Assembly: GCA_003567115.1 (NCBI GenBank)
Contig: PXAP01000195.1
Location: 1 to 6,829, forward strand
Origin: Bacteroidota bacterium
GTDB lineage: Bacteria; Bacteroidota; Bacteroidia; Bacteroidales; PUMT01
Reading direction: 5' to 3'
DNA length: 6,829 bases
Of this stretch, positions 1 through 5,930 are shown in pieces. The notes below the pieces were generated by a model that made no database searches, was not told where the DNA came from, and saw nothing but the letters and a program-made list of their open reading frames with translations. The position numbers were made by a program, and so were the translations under genes. How positions within the stretch are numbered: the stretch's first letter is position 1; every line of letters starts with the position of its first letter.

Positions 1-108
1 CTATTACTATAAACAGTAAACCGGGAGATTGTTCAATTTTCAGTATTTACCGGTGATATTCCATACCAGGTTTAATTTAATAAGAAAAAACAGTTTAATG
101 AGTTTAAA

Positions 109-834
109 TTAACCCCCGGCCTGAACAGGTACAGTAAGTTGAACCGGGTTTTCATTGATCCTGTCTGACTCAATCTCACCGTCACGTAACCTTATTATTC
201 TGTGTGCATGCCTTGCGATATCCTCTTCATGAGTGACCAGGATAATAGTATTACCCCCTCTGTGTATATCATCAAAAAGATTCATTATATCCACAGAAGT
301 TTTGGAATCAAGGTTACCTGTTGGCTCATCAGCAAGTATAATTGAAGGGTTGTTTACCAGTGCCCTGGCCACTGCAACTCGCTGCTTCTGTCCGCCTGAC
401 AATTCATTGGGCCTGTGCGAGGCCCTGTCTGTTAATCCTACGCTTTCAATAACCTCCTCTGCCCTGGATATTCTTTCAGTTTTGGACTTTCCTGCATAAA
501 CCATGGGCAGCATCACATTTTCAAAGGCAGTATAACGGGGTAACAAATTAAATGTCTGAAATACAAACCCTATTTCCTTGTTACGTATCTCGGCAAGCTG
601 ATTATCCTCCAGCTTGCTTACATCTGTATTGTTCAGAACATACTGTCCGCCGGTAGGGGTATCAAGACACCCGATTATATTCATAAGGGTGGATTTACCC
701 GATCCCGATGGCCCCATAATTGCAACGTATTCATTCTTGTTGATATCTACAAAAACCGAACGGAGAGCCCTGACCACGATTGTTCCCATGTAGTAGTTCT
801 TCTCCAGATTCCTGATGCTGATCATATTTTCCAT
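109..834 (-). CDS. ABC transporter ATP-binding protein, LolD/MacB family
   Basis: This 241-residue protein is a complete ABC ATPase that would power a membrane permease from the cytoplasmic face. Visible motifs in order are Walker A GPSGSGKST (41-49), Q-loop Q93 in FVFQTFNLLPR, signature LSGGQ (145-149), Walker B IILADE (165-170) with catalytic E170, a D-loop (NLD), and switch His202 in VTHEED. The text 'MNIIGCLDTPTGG' and 'EIRNKEIGFVFQ' is typical of the LolD/MacB/FtsE-like group, which drives lipoprotein release, efflux or mechanotransmission with FtsX-fold permeases. The substrate cannot be read from the ATPase. No permease follows within the 108 bp available downstream, so the partner is either beyond the left edge or elsewhere. 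The start is ambiguous: Met1 (834) or Met4 (825, giving MISIRNL, closer to the usual family N-terminus). Neither has a clear ribosome binding site. Family call firm; exact subfamily less so. Confidence 0.93.
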   Translation of the reverse strand: MENMISIRNLEKNYYMGTIVVRALRSVFVDINKNEYVAIMGPSGSGKSTLMNIIGCLDTPTGGQYVLNNTDVSKLEDNQLAEIRNKEIGFVFQTFNLLPRYTAFENVMLPMVYAGKSKTERISRAEEVIESVGLTDRASHRPNELSGGQKQRVAVARALVNNPSIILADEPTGNLDSKTSVDIMNLFDDIHRGGNTIILVTHEEDIARHAHRIIRLRDGEIESDRINENPVQLTVPVQAGG

Positions 835-1007
835 CTATCTTATATTTATTGTGCTGTTAAAATTCTTCACGTAATAAAATAACTAATTTATCTTATACTT
901 TTAATTGTGCGGTTCAACTTTCTTTCTTAATAAATTCCTTACCTAACAAAAAATCGAATTTATGCTTTAAATCCGTAAAACGAAAATCCTTTAACATTAT
1001 TTTTAAT
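835..1007. other. AT-rich spacer between two minus-strand genes
   Basis: This 173-bp gap separates the methyltransferase stop from the ABC ATPase start. It is strongly AT-rich. I find no ORF with coding character, no convincing terminator hairpin and no clear TAnnTTTG-type promoter on the minus strand. It probably contains the ATPase promoter, since the gap is long for an operon junction, but I cannot place it. Confidence 0.4.
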
Positions 1008-1895
1008 TTAATCAGAATACCCGTGTAGATACTTCTGTTCAGCCATACCTTCCCTGAAAAAAATCAAACCGCAATAAAACAGATCGAAGTAAAGACTGAT
1101 GGCAGAATCACTGCAAATTATCTTCCACGCTTCATTCATACCGTTACTCCAGTGTATGTCCCCCACTACAAATACAGTGCCGGGAACAGCTTTTGGCAAA
1201 CATTGCCGGAACTGCCATAATAAAGACTCTTTCCGGTGATCTCCGTCAAAATAAACAAGATCAACCTTCTCAAACCTCCGCAGCAATTCGGGCAGCTTCT
1301 CCTGAAAAACTCCCTCTATAAGCTCAAAATTCATTATCCCGGTTTTTTTAAGTTCAGTTCCTGCAATCCTGGTTTGCCGGGGGCACGCTTCAATGCTGTA
1401 AACTCTCCCCTCCTCAGAACCCTTTGCAAGACAAAAAGTGCCTGAACCAAGAGAGGTTCCCAGTTCAATAATAATTTGCGGCTTGAAATACCTGGCCAGA
1501 CGGAACAAAAGCTTTCCGGTATTAAAACTGCTTGCTGTAAATCTTGCAATATCCTTTATCCTCCTTGTATCAGATGAGAAAACGCGCGAGCCTGCACCGT
1601 AATCTTCTGTTTTTATCCTCCCCCTTTTCTTTGCCAGAGACCTCCGGTATTTCTTTATATCCCGGTATTCCTTGTAACTAATCCTGCTTTTTATAACATT
1701 ACGGTTAATATCAAAAACAAAGGGTGAATGTATCCCCTCTCCTATGAACCTTTTGCGGTTTAGTTTATAGACTGGATATTTAATATCAAAAACAAAGGGT
1801 GAGCGTATTCCGTCTCCCCTGATCCATCGACTTAATCTATGGACTGTATATTTAATTAAAAGTTTAATTTTGCCTCTGGATAAAAAAGAATTCAT
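1008..1895 (-). CDS. Class I SAM-dependent methyltransferase with duplicated N-terminal HSPFVF motif
   Basis: This 295-residue protein has a Rossmann-type SAM-binding domain. Motif I is IIIELGTSLGSGTF (141-154), the acidic end of strand 2 is YSIEACP (E169), and VDLVYFDGDH (211-220) resembles the metal/substrate region of O-methyltransferase-like (Methyltransf_24) proteins. VVGDIHWSNGMNEAW (243-257) follows. By recollection of the family, Bacteroidota members usually carry an acidic pair (DDIHWS) where this one has GD. The substrate is unknown. The N-terminus carries a GIHSPFVFDI-like motif, normally present once, here present twice (GDGIRSPFVFDI at 27-38 and GEGIHSPFVFDI at 52-63). The rest of the N-terminal third is basic, and no signal peptide or membrane segment is evident. 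The ATG at 1895 has no visible Shine-Dalgarno sequence. Starting inside the repeat is conceivable, but no ATG lies between the two copies, so the annotated start is preferred. The gene is divergent from recG. The fold call is secure, the substrate unassigned. Confidence 0.85.
   Translation of the reverse strand: MNSFLSRGKIKLLIKYTVHRLSRWIRGDGIRSPFVFDIKYPVYKLNRKRFIGEGIHSPFVFDINRNVIKSRISYKEYRDIKKYRRSLAKKRGRIKTEDYGAGSRVFSSDTRRIKDIARFTASSFNTGKLLFRLARYFKPQIIIELGTSLGSGTFCLAKGSEEGRVYSIEACPRQTRIAGTELKKTGIMNFELIEGVFQEKLPELLRRFEKVDLVYFDGDHRKESLLWQFRQCLPKAVPGTVFVVGDIHWSNGMNEAWKIICSDSAISLYFDLFYCGLIFFREGMAEQKYLHGYSD
1707..1853 (-). repeat. Diverged tandem duplication inside the methyltransferase gene
   Basis: Two adjacent units encode residues 39-63 (1707-1781) and 15-38 (1782-1853). 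The DNA shares an exact 23-nt run at 1705-1727 and 1780-1802, offset by 75 bp. Beyond it the copies drift but stay clearly alignable, with 16 of the next 23 positions matching and a one-codon length difference near the middle. Both copies remain in frame and encode K-Y-(T/P)-V-x-(R/K)-L-(S/N)-R followed by G-(D/E)-G-I-(R/H)-SPFVFDI. The partial divergence argues against an assembly artefact. Confidence 0.85.
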
Positions 1896-1942
1896 GACCG
1901 CGAATTTACGATGAATTGATCAAAGCCATGTAAATAAACCAC

Positions 1943-1961
1943 ACCTGTTTTTTTAACAGGT
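1943..1961. repeat. Hairpin-forming inverted repeat in the divergent spacer ahead of recG
   Basis: The arms ACCTGTT (1943-1949) and AACAGGT (1955-1961) are perfect 7-bp complements around a TTTTT loop. The element lies 25 bp upstream of the recG ATG and 47 bp upstream of the methyltransferase ATG. No T-run follows on either strand, so it is not a standard terminator. It could be an operator or a 5' leader hairpin; I found no confident promoter beside it. Confidence 0.4.
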
Positions 1962-1986
1962 ATCGGCAAAACATCCAGCTGCGCAA

Positions 1987-4095
1987 ATGAAGGCAGATAT
2001 ACTTGAAAGGGACATAAAATTTCTTCCCGGAGTGGGCCCCAAAAGGGCAGAATTGCTGAATAAAGAATTAAAGATATGCTCTTTCGGCGACCTTCTTTAT
2101 TATTTTCCCTATAAACACGTAGACCGTACCAGGTTTTACAAGATATCGCAAATTTCAGGCGATCTGCCTTATATCCAGTTTGAAGGGCAGATCACAAGAG
2201 TTGATACTGCCGGAGGGGGAAGGAATATGAGACTTACCGCACATATTTCTGACGGGACAGGAAGCCTGGAACTTGTGTGGTTTCGCGGATTAAAATGGAT
2301 AAAGGATCTGGTTAAACCCGGAAAAAAATTTCTTGTTTACGGTAAGCCCACGGTATTTAACAATAAAATAAATCTGGTTCATCCTGAAATGGAAGATCCG
2401 GAAAAACAGGAAAAAACAATAAACTCAGCATTACAGTCTTTTTATATAACCAGTGAAAAACTCAAGAACAGCTTTATAACATCAAGGGTAATACAGAAGA
2501 TGCAAAACAGGCTTTTAAGCCTGGTTTACGGGAAAATTGCAGAAACCCTTCCGGATACACTGATAAACAGGCTTGATTTACCGGGACTGAATGATGCGCT
2601 TTTGAATATACATTTTCCCCAGAGTATTGAAAAACTGAAAAAGGCCGAAAACAGATTGAAATTTGAAGAACTATTTTACCTGCAACTAAGCATACTGAAA
2701 CAAAAAACCGGAAGAAAGGAAAAAGTGAAGGGTTTTGTTTTCGGCAAAGTTGGTGCACTGTTTAATAAGTTCTACAATGACCACCTGCCGTTTGAACTCA
2801 CTGCTGCCCAGAAAAGGGTAATGCGTGAAATAAGGAAAGATACCGGATCGGGAAAACAGATGAACCGTTTGCTGCAAGGGGATGTGGGTAGCGGAAAAAC
2901 CCTGGTTGCCGTTATGAGCATGCTGATTGCTGTTGATAACGGGTTCCAGGCATGCCTTATGGCACCTACGGAGATCCTGGCCTCGCAGCATTTCAGCACA
3001 CTTAACAAAATCCTCGAAAAGCTTCCCTTATCTGTTGGTATACTTACTGGCTCAACCAGAAAAAAAGAGCGCGATATACTTCACAGGCAGCTCAGATCAG
3101 GAGAACTGAACATTCTTGTAGGCACACATGCCCTGATAGAAGAGAGTGTGCAGTTTGATGAACTGGGACTGGTGGTTATTGATGAACAACACCGCTTTGG
3201 TGTTGCACAAAGAGCCAGGATGTGGAAAAAAAACCACAGTATACCCCATATGCTGGTTATGACTGCCACCCCTATACCCAGAACTCTGGCAATGACCGTT
3301 TACGGAGATCTTGAAGTATCTGTAATAGATGAACTTCCCCCGGGTCGCAAACCCATTGTAACCAGTCACTTTTTTGATACAAAAAGAGAAAGGCTTTTTG
3401 GTTTCATGAGAAAACAAATTGGCCTGGGAAAACAGATATATGTTGTCTATCCCCTTATAAGCGAATCAGAAAAAATGGATTACAAGGATCTTGAAGATGG
3501 TTACTTAAGTATTGTAAGGGCATTCCCCCCACCCGACTATGTTGTGGCCATTGTTCACGGACAGATGAAGCCGGAGAACAAGGAAACCGGAATGCAACAG
3601 TTTATTTCCGGGAGGGCACATATACTTGTAGCCACTACGGTAATAGAAGTAGGCGTCGATGTTCCCAATGCAAGTGTAATGGTTATTGAAAGTGCCGAAA
3701 GATTCGGGTTATCCCAGCTGCATCAGTTAAGGGGGAGGGTTGGCCGGGGTGCCGATCAGTCCTATTGCATCCTTATGACTTCTCATAAACTATCAAATGA
3801 AGCCCGGCAAAGGATGAAAACCATGGTAGGAACAACCGACGGCTTTGAAATTGCAGAGGCAGACCTCAAACTAAGGGGACCGGGAGATCTTGAAGGTACC
3901 ATGCAGAGCGGATTTCCTTTTGAACTGAAGATCTCCAACCTGGGAAGGGACAGCCGGATACTGGAATACGCCAGGCAACAGGCAATAATTATTCTGGATG
4001 CTGATCCTGTGCTTGGAAAACCAGAGAATAGTATTTACTCCAGGCAACTGAAAAAGCTTCACCCCCGGGCAGAAGACTGGAGCAAGATCAGCTAA
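1987..4095 (+). CDS. recG: ATP-dependent DNA helicase RecG
   Basis: RecG is a cytoplasmic double-stranded DNA translocase that remodels stalled replication forks, Holliday junctions, D-loops and R-loops. The 702-residue length agrees with the usual size of about 690-700. The N-terminal LPGVGPKRAELL (13-24) and an OB-fold wedge region (about 60-135, with GQITRVDTAGGGRNMRL) are followed by the helicase core: Q-motif-like LTAAQ (271-275), Walker A GDVGSGKT (298-305), motif Ia APTEILASQH (326-335), DEQHRFG (399-405; the DExH box reads DEQH), motif III TATPIPRT (426-433), and in the second RecA lobe ATTVIEVGVDVPNA (549-562) and QLRGRVGRG (580-588). The C-terminal RecG region has RGPGDLEGTMQSGFP (630-644). 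The downstream end is complete. The ATG at 1987 gives the expected family N-terminus, although no Shine-Dalgarno is visible. It stands alone, divergent from the methyltransferase and separated from the rnf genes by 416 bp. No key residue appears missing. Confidence 0.98.
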   Translation: MKADILERDIKFLPGVGPKRAELLNKELKICSFGDLLYYFPYKHVDRTRFYKISQISGDLPYIQFEGQITRVDTAGGGRNMRLTAHISDGTGSLELVWFRGLKWIKDLVKPGKKFLVYGKPTVFNNKINLVHPEMEDPEKQEKTINSALQSFYITSEKLKNSFITSRVIQKMQNRLLSLVYGKIAETLPDTLINRLDLPGLNDALLNIHFPQSIEKLKKAENRLKFEELFYLQLSILKQKTGRKEKVKGFVFGKVGALFNKFYNDHLPFELTAAQKRVMREIRKDTGSGKQMNRLLQGDVGSGKTLVAVMSMLIAVDNGFQACLMAPTEILASQHFSTLNKILEKLPLSVGILTGSTRKKERDILHRQLRSGELNILVGTHALIEESVQFDELGLVVIDEQHRFGVAQRARMWKKNHSIPHMLVMTATPIPRTLAMTVYGDLEVSVIDELPPGRKPIVTSHFFDTKRERLFGFMRKQIGLGKQIYVVYPLISESEKMDYKDLEDGYLSIVRAFPPPDYVVAIVHGQMKPENKETGMQQFISGRAHILVATTVIEVGVDVPNASVMVIESAERFGLSQLHQLRGRVGRGADQSYCILMTSHKLSNEARQRMKTMVGTTDGFEIAEADLKLRGPGDLEGTMQSGFPFELKISNLGRDSRILEYARQQAIIILDADPVLGKPENSIYSRQLKKLHPRAEDWSKIS

Positions 4096-4122
4096 CCTCC
4101 ATTGACCGGATTAATGAACTAT

Positions 4123-4141
4123 TTTGGGGCAGAGCCCCGAA
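4123..4141. repeat. GC-rich hairpin downstream of recG
   Basis: The arms TTTGGGGC (4123-4130) and GCCCCGAA (4134-4141) pair over 8 bp, with one G-T wobble, around an AGA loop. The element begins 27 nt after the recG stop. A T7 run occurs only 15 nt after the stem (4157-4163), so it is not a textbook intrinsic terminator, though it could contribute to 3'-end formation or RNA stability for recG. Confidence 0.5.
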
Positions 4142-4163
4142 GTATCACATAGATTCTTTTTTT

Positions 4164-4180
4164 CCGACCCAAAGGGTCGG
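4164..4180. repeat. Second GC-rich hairpin preceded by a T-run
   Basis: The arms CCGACCC (4164-4170) and GGGTCGG (4174-4180) form a perfect 7-bp stem with an AAA loop. A run of seven T lies immediately before it (4157-4163) on the plus strand. On the minus strand the stem would be followed by A's, so it is not a terminator in either direction by the usual rule. Together with the hairpin at 4123 it may form a compact intergenic repeat unit. Confidence 0.5.
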
Positions 4181-4338
4181 TGTATTGAGTCACTGCATGA
4201 ATAAAAGATCTTCAGGTAATATCAAGAAATCAAAAAACGTTACAGATAATGCAAGTAATTTTTATTTATACTAAATCTGTATTATTTGGGCTAAGTTCAA
4301 AACATGACAAAAAGCAATTTTTATATTATTAACATCAA

Positions 4339-4346
4339 TATTTTTG
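4339..4346 (+). promoter_or_regulatory. Candidate Bacteroidota-type -7 promoter element
   Basis: TATTTTTG matches the Bacteroidota sigma-factor -7 consensus TAnnTTTG exactly. The corresponding -33 TTTG is not clear; only a T-rich stretch (about 4318-4322) lies at roughly the right distance. If used, transcription would start close to 4350 and give a leader of about 160 nt before the rseC-like gene, including the palindrome at 4459-4492. In AT-rich DNA such an 8-mer can occur by chance. Confidence 0.3.
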
Positions 4347-4458
4347 TGTTTTCTAAAAATTTGGTGCCAGAGAGAATGAGTATCCGGCAGGAAAAAACCT
4401 CATAAAGCAGTAACGGCTGTTTCGGAAATGTATAGTGTAAAATTAATTCTGTAATTTC

Positions 4459-4492
4459 ATGTTCAGCAACTTAATATTAAGTTACTGAACAT
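4459..4492. promoter_or_regulatory. 34-bp near-perfect palindrome upstream of the rseC-rnf genes
   Basis: The outer arms ATGTTCAG (4459-4466) and CTGAACAT (4485-4492) and the inner AACTTAAT/ATTAAGTT (4468-4483) are symmetric about 4475.5, with a single C-A mismatch (4467/4484). It ends 19 bp before the ATG of the RseC-like gene and is followed by TTTATTAA. Possible roles are a dimeric regulator's operator, a hairpin in the rnf leader, or an AT-rich intrinsic terminator/attenuator with a U-rich tail. I do not recognise it as a known Rex, FNR/CRP or Fur box. Confidence 0.6.
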
Positions 4493-4511
4493 TTTATTAA
4501 AACCGCTAAAA

Positions 4512-4943
4512 ATGGGCTCTTCAGGAACTATTGAACATTTGGGGGTGATAAGCGAGATAGGGGATAAAATGATAAAAGTCGATGTTATGCCTGAGCAGGC
4601 ATGCGGAGGCTGCCATGCCAAAGGTTCCTGCTCCATAGGCAGCAATGCTGAAAAGACTGTCGAAGTTTTACCTTCACCGGGTGAATACTATTCAGTTGGT
4701 CAGCAAATAAAAGTGGTTCTGGATCAGTCGCTGGGCATTAAAGCTCTCGTCATCGGCTACCTGTTTCCATTTATTGTTGTGCTGGCAATGCTTATTACCT
4801 TAACCTCGCTTGAAGTAAATGAGGGCATTGCCGCCCTTCTGTCCCTTGCAGCCCTTGTTCCCTATTTCGCCGGACTTACTTTTTACAGGGACAGACTTAA
4901 AAAAGAATTTTCTTTCAGGTTGAAAAAAATTAACACTTCATAA
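4512..4943 (+). CDS. RseC/MucC-family (SoxR-reducing system) membrane protein
   Basis: This 143-residue protein has the RseC/MucC layout: an N-terminal soluble part with a Cys motif C-X2-C-X5-C (C31, C34, C40, in ACGGCHAKGSC), then two predicted membrane segments (about 75-98 and 104-124) and a short basic tail. In Escherichia coli, RseC is implicated both as a positive modulator of sigma-E and, with the Rsx (Rnf) complex, in keeping SoxR reduced. A Cys motif of this kind could bind a metal or an Fe-S cluster, or be redox-active. The ATG at 4512 gives a normal family N-terminus and has no Shine-Dalgarno. Only 6 nt separate its stop from the rnfB start, so the two are almost certainly cotranscribed. 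The context favours a role in assembling or operating the Rnf complex over sigma-E control; this is an inference. Confidence 0.88.
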   Translation: MGSSGTIEHLGVISEIGDKMIKVDVMPEQACGGCHAKGSCSIGSNAEKTVEVLPSPGEYYSVGQQIKVVLDQSLGIKALVIGYLFPFIVVLAMLITLTSLEVNEGIAALLSLAALVPYFAGLTFYRDRLKKEFSFRLKKINTS

Positions 4944-4949
4944 AGCAAG

Positions 4950-5807
4950 ATGAGTGATATCGTTATCAATTCAATAATTATAGTAAGTGCAATGGGAGCA
5001 GCAGCAGCCATTATTCTTTACATGGTGGCAAAAAAATTCCATGTTGTTGAAGACCCCAGGATCGATCAGGTGGAAGAGGAGCTGCCCGGTGCAAATTGCG
5101 GTGGGTGTGGTTATCCGGGTTGCCGTGCTTTTGCAGAAGCACTTGTCAAAGCTGATGACTTGTCAGATCTGAATTGTCCCCCAAGCAGCAATGAGGAAAT
5201 GGAAAAAATTGCATCTATACTCGGTAAGGAACTGGGGGAAAAGGATCCGCTGGTAGCAGTGGTACGCTGTGCCGGTTCGCCGGACAAAAGTCCGAAAACC
5301 AATATATATGATGGCACTCCCTCCTGTACTATTGCTTCTTCATTATATACAGGGGAGACAGGTTGCCCCTACGGATGCCTGGGAATGGGTGAGTGTGTTG
5401 ATGCCTGTAATTTTGATGCTATCCACATGAATACTGAAACATCACTTCCCGAGGTAATTGACGACCGGTGCACAGCTTGTAATGCATGTGTGGTTGCATG
5501 CCCCAGGGACATTATTGAGCTCAGAAAAAAGAACAGGAAAGACCGGAAAATATATGTAGCATGCATCAACGAAGAAAAAGGAGGCGTTGCCAGGAAAAAC
5601 TGCAAGGTGGCTTGCATAGGTTGCGGTAAATGTGTTAAGGTTTGCCCCTTTGAAGCAATAACGCTTGAAAATAACCTTGCATATATAGACCCGGATAAAT
5701 GCAGGCTTTGCAGAAAATGTGCCCCTGAATGTCCAACAAATGCCATTCTGGAAATTAATTTCCCGGTGCCTGAGAAAAAAGCAAAAGAACCGGTAGACAA
5801 GAGTTAA
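4950..5807 (+). CDS. rnfB: Electron transport complex subunit RnfB, multi-cluster ferredoxin type
   Basis: RnfB is the subunit through which electrons pass between ferredoxin and the membrane-bound Rnf complex. The 285-residue protein opens with one membrane segment (about 5-26), followed by the characteristic Fe-S domain, ANCGGCGYPGC plus a distal Cys (C50, C53, C58, C76). A Cys-containing linker follows (C107, C126, C139, C143), then C149/C153 in GECVDACNFDAI, then ferredoxin-type motifs at C174-X2-C-X2-C-X3-C184, C222-X2-C-X2-C-X3-C232 and C251-X2-C-X2-C-X3-C261, with C205 and C218 as extra candidates. I count 24 cysteines, enough in principle for six [4Fe-4S] clusters. This resembles the long RnfB of Clostridia, Thermotogae and Bacteroidota rather than the two-ferredoxin proteobacterial form. 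The tail is Lys/Glu/Pro-rich. The gene sits between the rseC-like gene and rnfC, which supports the call. Start ATG 4950, no strong Shine-Dalgarno. Confidence 0.96.
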   Translation: MSDIVINSIIIVSAMGAAAAIILYMVAKKFHVVEDPRIDQVEEELPGANCGGCGYPGCRAFAEALVKADDLSDLNCPPSSNEEMEKIASILGKELGEKDPLVAVVRCAGSPDKSPKTNIYDGTPSCTIASSLYTGETGCPYGCLGMGECVDACNFDAIHMNTETSLPEVIDDRCTACNACVVACPRDIIELRKKNRKDRKIYVACINEEKGGVARKNCKVACIGCGKCVKVCPFEAITLENNLAYIDPDKCRLCRKCAPECPTNAILEINFPVPEKKAKEPVDKS

Positions 5808-5817
5808 ACCTGGTGCA

Positions 5818-5838
5818 GTTAATTAATGTGTAATTAAC
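5818..5838. repeat. AT-rich inverted repeat between rnfB and rnfC
   Basis: GTTAATTA (5818-5825) and TAATTAAC (5831-5838) are perfect 8-bp complements around a 5-nt loop, beginning 10 nt after the rnfB stop. The stem is almost all A-T and has no T-run behind it, so it would be a weak hairpin. It might influence the balance between rnfB and rnfC expression, but chance is a fair alternative in this AT-rich gap. Confidence 0.3.
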
Positions 5839-5917
5839 GACTCATGATTATATTACCGAATACCTGGTTTGTTGTTGAGTTACAGAAAATATTATAAAAA
5901 ATACAATTAAAAACAAC

Positions 5918-5923
5918 AGGAGG
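5918..5923 (+). promoter_or_regulatory. Canonical Shine-Dalgarno AGGAGG that fixes the rnfC start
   Basis: AGGAGG lies 7 nt before the GTG at 5931. It is the only start in this window with a clear Shine-Dalgarno sequence, and it decides in favour of the GTG. The first in-frame ATG (6187-6189) would remove the conserved FPKGGIHP N-terminus. Confidence 0.85.
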
Positions 5924-5930
5924 TTTAAAA

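Larger units (their letters stand above)
4096..4511. other. 416-bp non-coding stretch between recG and the rseC-rnf genes
   Basis: No gene is supported here. From left to right it contains two short GC-rich hairpins (4123-4141 and 4164-4180) flanking a T7 run, an AT-rich middle, a candidate Bacteroidota promoter -7 element (4339-4346), and a 34-bp near-perfect palindrome (4459-4492) just ahead of the next start codon. Two tiny ORFs (4197-4274, 25 codons; 4304-4405, 33 codons) lack a ribosome binding site and look like chance. No tRNA-like cloverleaf was seen. Confidence 0.6.

Noticed and set aside
84..108. Possible terminator for the ABC ATPase on the minus strand (TTTAA/TTAAA stem followed shortly by six T).
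   Set aside because: The stem is only 5 bp of A-T pairs, too weak to call; the low GC of the region makes this easy to find by chance.
1..108. Searched for the start of a permease partner downstream of the ABC ATPase.
   Set aside because: The only minus-strand ATG candidate here hits a stop after a few codons; nothing coding is supported.
4197..4274. A 25-codon Lys/Asn-rich plus-strand ORF after the recG hairpins.
   Set aside because: Too short, no Shine-Dalgarno, and no recognisable motif; likely chance in AT-rich DNA.
4304..4405. A 33-codon plus-strand ORF in the recG-rseC gap (begins MTKSNFYIIN).
   Set aside because: No ribosome binding site, AT-driven composition, and it overlaps the candidate promoter; nothing family-like is visible. 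Conservation in relatives would be needed to revive it.
5369..5800. Long minus-strand open frame of 143 codons opposite rnfB.
   Set aside because: It is the antisense shadow of a Cys-rich ferredoxin-type gene; its composition is explained by the reverse complement of rnfB codons and it has no start signal.
5844..5897. A 17-codon ORF between rnfB and rnfC that might have been a leader peptide.
   Set aside because: No ribosome binding site and no repeated regulatory codons; it ends 33 nt before rnfC without a terminator-like structure.
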